Source: Pseudomonadota bacterium (GTDB lineage Bacteria > Pseudomonadota > Alphaproteobacteria > Rickettsiales > Midichloriaceae). Taken from it: a stretch of 37,954 nucleotides of DNA. Below the pieces are notes generated by a model. It had not been told where the DNA came from. It was given only the letters and a program-made list of their open reading frames with translations, and did not search any database. Made by a program: the position numbers and the translations under genes. The stretch lies in assembly GCA_018242185.1 (NCBI GenBank), contig JAFECK010000009.1, forward strand, positions 1 to 37,954. Reading direction: 5' to 3'. Below are positions 34,101 to 37,954 of the stretch, piece by piece; positions within the stretch are counted from its first letter, which is position 1, and every line of letters begins with the position of its first letter.

Positions 34101-37100
34101 ATAGAACTAGATCCTAGTGCTATGGCAACAGTTATAGAATCTACTGTAGAAGAAAACGAGGCCACGTTTCGTCAGCAGTTAGAAGCTATGCGCGTTGAAA
34201 AGAAGGCAGATCAAAGCTGGCAAAATCTAGATTCTGGCACTATCGAAACGTTAGTAAGATACTGGCGAGAAATTATTGATACAGTCCGAACTGAGATTAT
34301 TAAGTTATCTGATGATGACTTCATCAAAGGTTTAAACAAAGCAGTAGAGGCCTGCCAAGGTGATGGACTCAAGCAAGCGCAGAATATTGCTAAAGTATTT
34401 GCCTATATTGCAGTGGCAAGGTACCGCACTACCGGTGAATTCCCACGACCAATACAGCTTATTAGCGAACTATCTGCTAAAATGGATATCAACAAGAATT
34501 TTATACACGGTTTAAAAACTGGATCTGGAAAAACCTTAGTAATAGGTATAAGTGACACTTTTGATGCCCTACTTGGTGCCAAGGTGATTACGACCACCTC
34601 GACTTATGATCTCGCTTCTCGTGATGCGTTAAGTCAGAGAAAATTCTATAGCTACTTAGGATTAGAATCTGCAAACACTCCAATTACGCCTTTATCCACA
34701 ACTATGCAGGAGTTTAAAAAATACAACATTCACTACGGCACTCTTTCGGATGTTACCTTATGGCGCCTCAACCAGCTGGCTCAAGGCGAACGTTTTTTGG
34801 ATGACAAAGGTACGCCAATCCGCATCAGATTGAAGGCGGATGAAATAGACCGTGACGCACATTCCCCAGTTAAGCAGCGTCTGGCAAAAAGGGAAGAAGC
34901 TAGTAAAAGTAGTGCTGTTTGGGAGAAGTTGCTGTACCTAATCGTCGATATGGTGGATCAGGAAAAAAGTGAAAAAGACTCAACCAAGCTGTTGTATGCG
35001 CCATATGCTGAGAAGGATCAGAAGAGATTTCCTGCTGCTCAAAACCATAACAACCTGTTGGTATTTCTAAAACGCAAGTTAACAATATTAGATGCTGAGA
35101 TACTGGCAAACCCTGATCCTAAGCGCAAGATTGAGTTAGAAGATGAATATAGCCTGCTCATTGAAGCGCAAAGCATGTTATGTACCATGGAGGATTCCAG
35201 TCCTAAAAACGAGTTAAAAAATGCAGCAGCTGGTAAGATAGATCGAGAAGCAATTCATGCCTTAATTGAAGCAGCAATTGACTCCAAAGCTGCGATGGAA
35301 AAATGGAAACCAGGTATAGATTATTATGATGTTCCAGAGTATAGCTGGAATGATCAGGGCCGCAACCCAAGTATAGCAGTGCAATATCGCAAAGTTTCGA
35401 TAGTCAACGGTGCTTTTAATAAGGCCAGCCGCAGTATTATCTATGGCAAAGGGATGCAGCAATGTTATCATTTACGGGCAAATATTGCAGAGAAACAAAA
35501 GAAACAGCAGGATCCAGGCTATCAAGCACGTCACTTTGTTATCGAGCCTTTGAGTGACACCATAGCGATGAGTACTTCGCAGGAGGAGTTGATAGGAATT
35601 AATAGCCTGAAAGATAGTAAGGAGTTAGAAAATTTTGGTTATGAGACTACAGAAGGATTCACTGCTAGCATGGGTAATGACGATGATGAGCTGGAATTTA
35701 TAGCGCATCAAGGATTCACACTGGTCAAATACCCTACTCATAAAGAGTGGCGAATTAAAGAGCTTTTTGAAGGCTTGCAAGTGCCAATACATCAAAGCGC
35801 AGGGTCATCACAAAAGAATGAGCATTTACTATTAGTTGAGAGTGTGGACGAACAGGTGCAAACTCTAATACAGATTGCCTTAGCAATAAATAAAGAAACT
35901 TTAGGTGATACGGGGAGGGCGCAACCCTTAAACTTATTGTGCGATACAGAAGCAGAAGTCAGGACTCTATTTAAGAAATTAAACGAATATATAAATAGGG
36001 ATACAACTGGTAAATTACGCCAACTCTTTCCAGCAATCCAAACATACAGCAAAGGTACGGTGCAGGAGTTTGGTGAGGATGGGCAGCTATTCTTATATGA
36101 TGGCAAAAACTATAAAGACGCATGGAAGAATCTTCACTCGCAGGATGAGGAACATAACGAGCAGAAATCCACTAATAAAGAGAAAGATCTGCACGAAAAA
36201 GTAGTAAAACAAATGACTCAGTTGGGGGTAATCACTATAGGTACCACAGGTACTATGGCGCGTGGTACTGATGCCAAAGCAGTACCGGTTTTCAATAAGG
36301 ACGGCTCATCTGTCATGAAAGATGATAAACCCGTCACTACAAATCTTACCACCATTATGCTAAGCGCTAAGAATATGAATCCTAGTGACAATGTGCAAGG
36401 TCCTGGTAGAACTCATGGACGTTTTGAAGAAGGTCGCGCTGGGTTTATCTTAATCAAGCAAGATGTTGCGGATGGGCTTAATGAGAACGAGCAGTCTAAA
36501 CCGCCTACTCAACGTACCCAGTATGAATCTAGCGCTATCATAGCCCTTCATGTTGAAGAGTTAGCCCAACGTAATGCTGATAGAAACCGGCAAGCGCGGG
36601 AAAAATCGAGGTTAGCAGATCAGATATGGAGATTCCTGCAATATACTACTTTCCGTATCTCAGCTAAGTTGAGTGATCAATCTTCAAGTAAAGAAAACCA
36701 AGAAACTCCGAAAGATTACGGACAAATGATCCATCTATTATCATTTGTCAATAGAAGGTTGCATGTGAAGCTGTCTGACTATTTCCAGAATCATCCCAAA
36801 GCCACCAAAGAACAGGCAAGTACAGATGTTTTCGCAATGTGGAAGGGGTTGGTGGACCAAGCCATAGAAACATTGTCAAATAAAGAACAACAAGAGCTAT
36901 TATCAGGTATAGAGGAGGGTTTAAAAGTTCATGTCAAAAGCCGTGCTACTAGTGCTCGCTCAGTCTATAAAAATGTTTCAAAAAAGGACAAGAGTAACTT
37001 TTTCCGCGCATTCACGGTGCCTTATTATACAATAGATTTAATCAGCAACACTATTTTCCAAGGTATAACCAGCTTATTTACATACGAAATAGCAAAGAAA

Positions 37101-37682
37101 AAACATGCTGCTATTGTTGGTAATAGAGTAATTTTCATGTTATGCATGAGCTCTACTATGATGTTCGTGCCACCAATACTCACCAGCGCCTTGGAACAAG
37201 CTAGTATTCAACTATCAGTTAAAACTCTTCCAACTCCGCTGTCTGCAAAAGTGTTGGGAGAATTTCACTATCAAACTTTGCTTGTATATATGAGCATTGG
37301 TATGCTTTTAGGCGCTACATTTGGAGGTATTTTGCAATCTTCCAGTAAACATAATGCGCAAAACGAACTGCGTGAGTTGGTAGGAGCGCACACTACTTTG
37401 TTTTCTGGTATAGGGTCTGGTGCAGCTGCAGGGGGAATGTATGCATTGCAGCAGTATATACTGCAATATGGGGCCGAGGTTCTGATTAGTAAATACATTA
37501 GCAGCTCTATCTTAGCATCTCCAGAAGTGACGTTAGTTATAATGCTAACTACGCACTTATTCAGTGGCATATTATCGACTATAGAATATTCATTCATCAA
37601 TGAAGCTATTAACAGAAGCATGGATATCTCTTCTGCATATAGTGGAACCAATGTTAGTTTGATAGAAAGATCAACATTGTAG
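28107..37682 (+). CDS. Giant 3191-aa membrane protein with SecA-like ATPase motor
   Basis: The reading frame is intact over 9.5 kb, and the ATG follows AGAGAAATGA. The N-terminal 2000 residues are mostly helical and unassigned. They include a Gln-rich coiled-coil stretch near 280-310 (VQQAQEVQAQQEIIVEQQVE) and a serine run near 1710-1725. From about 2060 the sequence follows the SecA motor. Walker A is LKTGSGKT (2136-2143), then a TSTYDLASRDALSQ segment matching the SecA DYLAxRD region and IHYGTLSDVTLWRL for SecA YGTNNEFGFDYL. The DEAD box is ADEIDR (D2245, E2246, D2248). MARGTDAKAV (R2719-D2722) matches SecA MAGRGTDI, and VQGPGRTHGRFEEGRAGF matches the motif VI arginine finger. No SecA zinc site follows. 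Instead there are four membrane segments from about 3004 to 3160. It is not the housekeeping SecA. Function is unknown, and a secreted or membrane-anchored translocase-derived effector is plausible. Confidence 0.85.
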   Translation: MRVIWHNKYDFSLIQKEGRVLEDSLFSGISSSYIVQENSDTEVREALRAEECRLRTLEIDLSLKNQDIKVREPRPAIEAYYKLAFLLRSLKYLFNSYTNVAMSNLAFLEPIIWPQSMVLRNVKAEMLLTDQDKTNFLGKIENDKKSHSTHDFDRRKADHIRTFAESIAEMATSGTQSLELHCLTKADYDAINKHLKGMQLPSTMYIIACLDNEQGVVQEQTMWPTAKDSVPVKKWQPRFANIESPKSSRAPIVDTGKYMEDAIHRTGKTKAELEVAVNIEASVQQAQEVQAQQEIIVEQQVEKQVGVQYNTTARLHEPQNKAIDQYSRISVVKFTPRFDEILGIPTAITEQARDQQALTVGTDNTWDPSILTMESKEKAQKLYNQSQRVPKDQEKHVEKINFITYPLIASIFEEYCRSLPATDQTFTTLQQRIYELNKKGERLDLMAEIKAISASSDKIQAAAGKKAYSYIAHQYVRFMSGLTGAAPVQFEVLGNDDEIAGISWQTLIHKHTLEKGLNSWSITEEALRLVCNHYELFKGGLDYNNLPLGFRLHTYTVQGKDYKGKPSELNRMQTVQNHNNFEALQSGWNMQARYIGGPPEHGNPAVSICSLTWSIQQYAQDKKAHGHDKWRIDPMIAMRSDDPFMQQYLIKHYQTLNAHKPKYSRMGNTYDPYLDPDVRRDHGRPAVILEAMKIQGGNLLEQYINYHRGLQDTLPSRPLVEVLCDKLPTNNLPKDPKQIREVIEGMCSNPKTQRNILSMVTIHGMESIAGLVSYLLAIKQYNTDVYRALINCISSNNSRPDWSYLATPEVLDTFAQLADNLKTIAEAYQKAQAESGGDQRKEVDINAQKLLLKMQFLEAVLNSSSGPAAGVSAKSSHTGTTDIQTAMAVFEHFWSRFEAMVPNKDVMLIFRLQEELLNRVVSTLEVDGKKRRYIILDGVSGNAQVDLYRLYRILDHAAVNGVDMLQQQIIALNAEPEYQKTLKETSHNPNTIAQHLAYLNVPTNNMPVNWHPMRCSLNQHGAVYAMDLARTEISPADRLFAAALWDPIIITPEMNLTPGAGMNWYTGGYGYLKPPDVGHLNYYYNGTAGQKGLYEGPAWRALYGGTLNSNDAKLISAEEIIWHRTWYYKIIASFKPEYLDSVLEFFLEYSIARNFAIIHHGKDTLDLAESKEECESFLNALVRLSYTKEFTGQNMKLLLQGVKENIRDNTQMTRYKQRIQRAKYLVENGSNEHDLFYIISPSLPQDVVTRCTKIWKASKRANDKTRAVFAGFAQYQQANEISIQYPNSISWVGQGVESNGSDIFANTLGDQHKNQELLALCVLCDDSLPKDPREWKRDLSTFDSGKSNKEALEQHTALATMEAVNLWLDEIDWALVPNFQQKPYAELCAALKGKTTYEKCSEAMVDLFPGLMKRSDLISAKTSWGKLLASDPAIRITGENYKTWTVSQHYASCQEKEKYVSEHFDKETEIRDILTSAAITIDKMTTLETEKQRIALVILRHYLLCFLPHQAIRGEDGQLKKLGDDAKNYVENMLGELVRGDPYGFARNNTVEVINAKIRAKLTTLVRLQSLGLQKNMQNVDQIKNAYDSDSQNAEGIEFLWQIIRAMTIKQSFKKEDRELSAKNLLNKLTDTAHIWTTPSMFIGRSGKDQKQRYNHKLYKNDFRLFLSEVMKFATFAQEIKGYNFSELIQASFNLYQIQDLHRYDTYEASSSNSSSSSFSSSTVLEKQSATSIQLKLFRVLERVCRQQDKMLLIKYVAAFTIPKDAQNIQESSAGLKCFMELLEIAPDLIMNLVFAVDRRLGKNQKQPAPKFMVELTNKMLWMGPEQRLKSLRILDQILRNKFDNPDKAAANTLKKEKLATNDLPILNAFLEKMARLQGEQLAMLEKLVTPPICHSIKLKEDLLLKDVKELTIEYLRDKSSAFFQTAGNNLVFGWSNNKDIELRIQEDIAILKQQVGKILIRKAVDSDPKPLNPEVIERLVDSYKESEVASLQQKLAAIELDPSAMATVIESTVEENEATFRQQLEAMRVEKKADQSWQNLDSGTIETLVRYWREIIDTVRTEIIKLSDDDFIKGLNKAVEACQGDGLKQAQNIAKVFAYIAVARYRTTGEFPRPIQLISELSAKMDINKNFIHGLKTGSGKTLVIGISDTFDALLGAKVITTTSTYDLASRDALSQRKFYSYLGLESANTPITPLSTTMQEFKKYNIHYGTLSDVTLWRLNQLAQGERFLDDKGTPIRIRLKADEIDRDAHSPVKQRLAKREEASKSSAVWEKLLYLIVDMVDQEKSEKDSTKLLYAPYAEKDQKRFPAAQNHNNLLVFLKRKLTILDAEILANPDPKRKIELEDEYSLLIEAQSMLCTMEDSSPKNELKNAAAGKIDREAIHALIEAAIDSKAAMEKWKPGIDYYDVPEYSWNDQGRNPSIAVQYRKVSIVNGAFNKASRSIIYGKGMQQCYHLRANIAEKQKKQQDPGYQARHFVIEPLSDTIAMSTSQEELIGINSLKDSKELENFGYETTEGFTASMGNDDDELEFIAHQGFTLVKYPTHKEWRIKELFEGLQVPIHQSAGSSQKNEHLLLVESVDEQVQTLIQIALAINKETLGDTGRAQPLNLLCDTEAEVRTLFKKLNEYINRDTTGKLRQLFPAIQTYSKGTVQEFGEDGQLFLYDGKNYKDAWKNLHSQDEEHNEQKSTNKEKDLHEKVVKQMTQLGVITIGTTGTMARGTDAKAVPVFNKDGSSVMKDDKPVTTNLTTIMLSAKNMNPSDNVQGPGRTHGRFEEGRAGFILIKQDVADGLNENEQSKPPTQRTQYESSAIIALHVEELAQRNADRNRQAREKSRLADQIWRFLQYTTFRISAKLSDQSSSKENQETPKDYGQMIHLLSFVNRRLHVKLSDYFQNHPKATKEQASTDVFAMWKGLVDQAIETLSNKEQQELLSGIEEGLKVHVKSRATSARSVYKNVSKKDKSNFFRAFTVPYYTIDLISNTIFQGITSLFTYEIAKKKHAAIVGNRVIFMLCMSSTMMFVPPILTSALEQASIQLSVKTLPTPLSAKVLGEFHYQTLLVYMSIGMLLGATFGGILQSSSKHNAQNELRELVGAHTTLFSGIGSGAAAGGMYALQQYILQYGAEVLISKYISSSILASPEVTLVIMLTTHLFSGILSTIEYSFINEAINRSMDISSAYSGTNVSLIERSTL

Positions 37683-37837
37683 CACATCTATAACCTAGTT
37701 GGACCCTAAGGTCTGGGCTGCGGGGGGTGGCAACACTAAATAAAAAATAAATAAAAATATCATCTCCTCCCCCCCTTCCTGATTTTTGTTACCTGGAGTA
37801 CAGAACGCTATCATAACAAATTATATGGTAGCTAGCT
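37683..37837. other. Intergenic region after the giant gene
   Basis: This stretch holds a short GACC-CTAA-GGTC hairpin near 37703 followed by a G-run, and an AT-rich/poly-C segment. No convincing terminator T-run is present directly after the hairpin. Confidence 0.4.
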
Positions 37838-37954
37838 ATGTATGGCCGATTTATCATGCAAGACGGCATCTCTCCCTTATATGAGGTGATCAACAAAAAC
37901 ACTACGCACTTACGTCTTACAGCAAAAGAGCTGAACTACATCCACAACACTCAC
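37838..37954 (+). CDS. Partial ORF at the window edge, unknown
   Basis: The frame from ATG 37838 stays open to the end of the window (39 codons, MYGRFIMQDGISPLYEVINK, then NTTHLRLTAKELNYIHNTH). The composition looks like protein, but no family is recognised and no Shine-Dalgarno is clear. Confirmation needs the sequence beyond the window. Confidence 0.3.
   Translation, partial: MYGRFIMQDGISPLYEVINKNTTHLRLTAKELNYIHNTH

Noticed and set aside
28107-37682. Housekeeping SecA
   Set aside because: The protein is more than three times too long, lacks the C-terminal zinc site and has four membrane helices after the motor.

Overview
The window is bacterial DNA of moderate GC. It most resembles an alphaproteobacterium that lives inside eukaryotic cells (Rickettsiales or Holosporales type). 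The evidence is an HdaA-type DnaA-like ATPase, a FliX-like flagellar regulator, an alphaproteobacterial-style RlmE and guanylate kinase. Eukaryote-like modules are also present: ubiquitin folds, ankyrin repeats, a NACHT ATPase, a CaaX box and TPR/HEAT repeats. I cannot name a genus from the sequence alone.

Layout. (1) 1-6880 is chromosomal backbone. It holds a 377-aa effector-like protein with a DDWSCG motif, a three-gene ABC importer (substrate-binding protein, ATPase, permease) on the minus strand, fliX-hdaA on the plus strand, and gmk-rlmE on the minus strand. (2) 6900-8370 is a decay zone: a frameshifted ISAs1-family transposase fused to a broken D-Ala-D-Ala dipeptidase remnant, a well-signalled 28-codon membrane microprotein, a dispersed palindromic repeat and tRNA-Ser(UGA). 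(3) 8368 to at least 23300 is a P4-like integrative element inserted at tRNA-Ser. It carries a tyrosine integrase with a long C-terminal extension, an AlpA-like regulator behind a hairpin leader, a primase-related protein split into a short N-terminal piece and a DUF927 helicase-like ATPase, and G-rich iterons. Cargo follows: a 1879-aa NACHT-HEAT-ankyrin protein ending in a CaaX box, a 300-aa tandem ubiquitin-like membrane protein, a second iteron cluster, a truncated MmeI-like type IIG restriction-modification gene, and a frameshifted amidase toxin facing a possible immunity fragment. (4) 23395-37954 has a minus-strand HEPN/TPR protein, a small membrane-protein remnant, and a 3191-aa protein whose C-terminal third is a SecA-like ATPase motor followed by four membrane segments. 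A partial ORF starts at the right edge. No right attachment site was found, so the element may extend beyond the window.

How it fits together. The integrase, AlpA-like protein and DUF927 ATPase plus iterons form the mobility and replication core. The restriction and amidase genes look like decayed bacterial-competition cargo. The intact, large, eukaryote-like genes look like host-directed effectors. The strongest candidate for an undescribed system is the adjacent pair at 13673-20279: a NACHT/ankyrin protein with a cysteine-protease-like region and a predicted host-prenylation signal, beside a two-ubiquitin-fold protein that lacks the diglycine tail and is anchored by a C-terminal membrane hairpin. 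The large HEPN/TPR and SecA-like proteins next door may belong to the same host-interaction arsenal.
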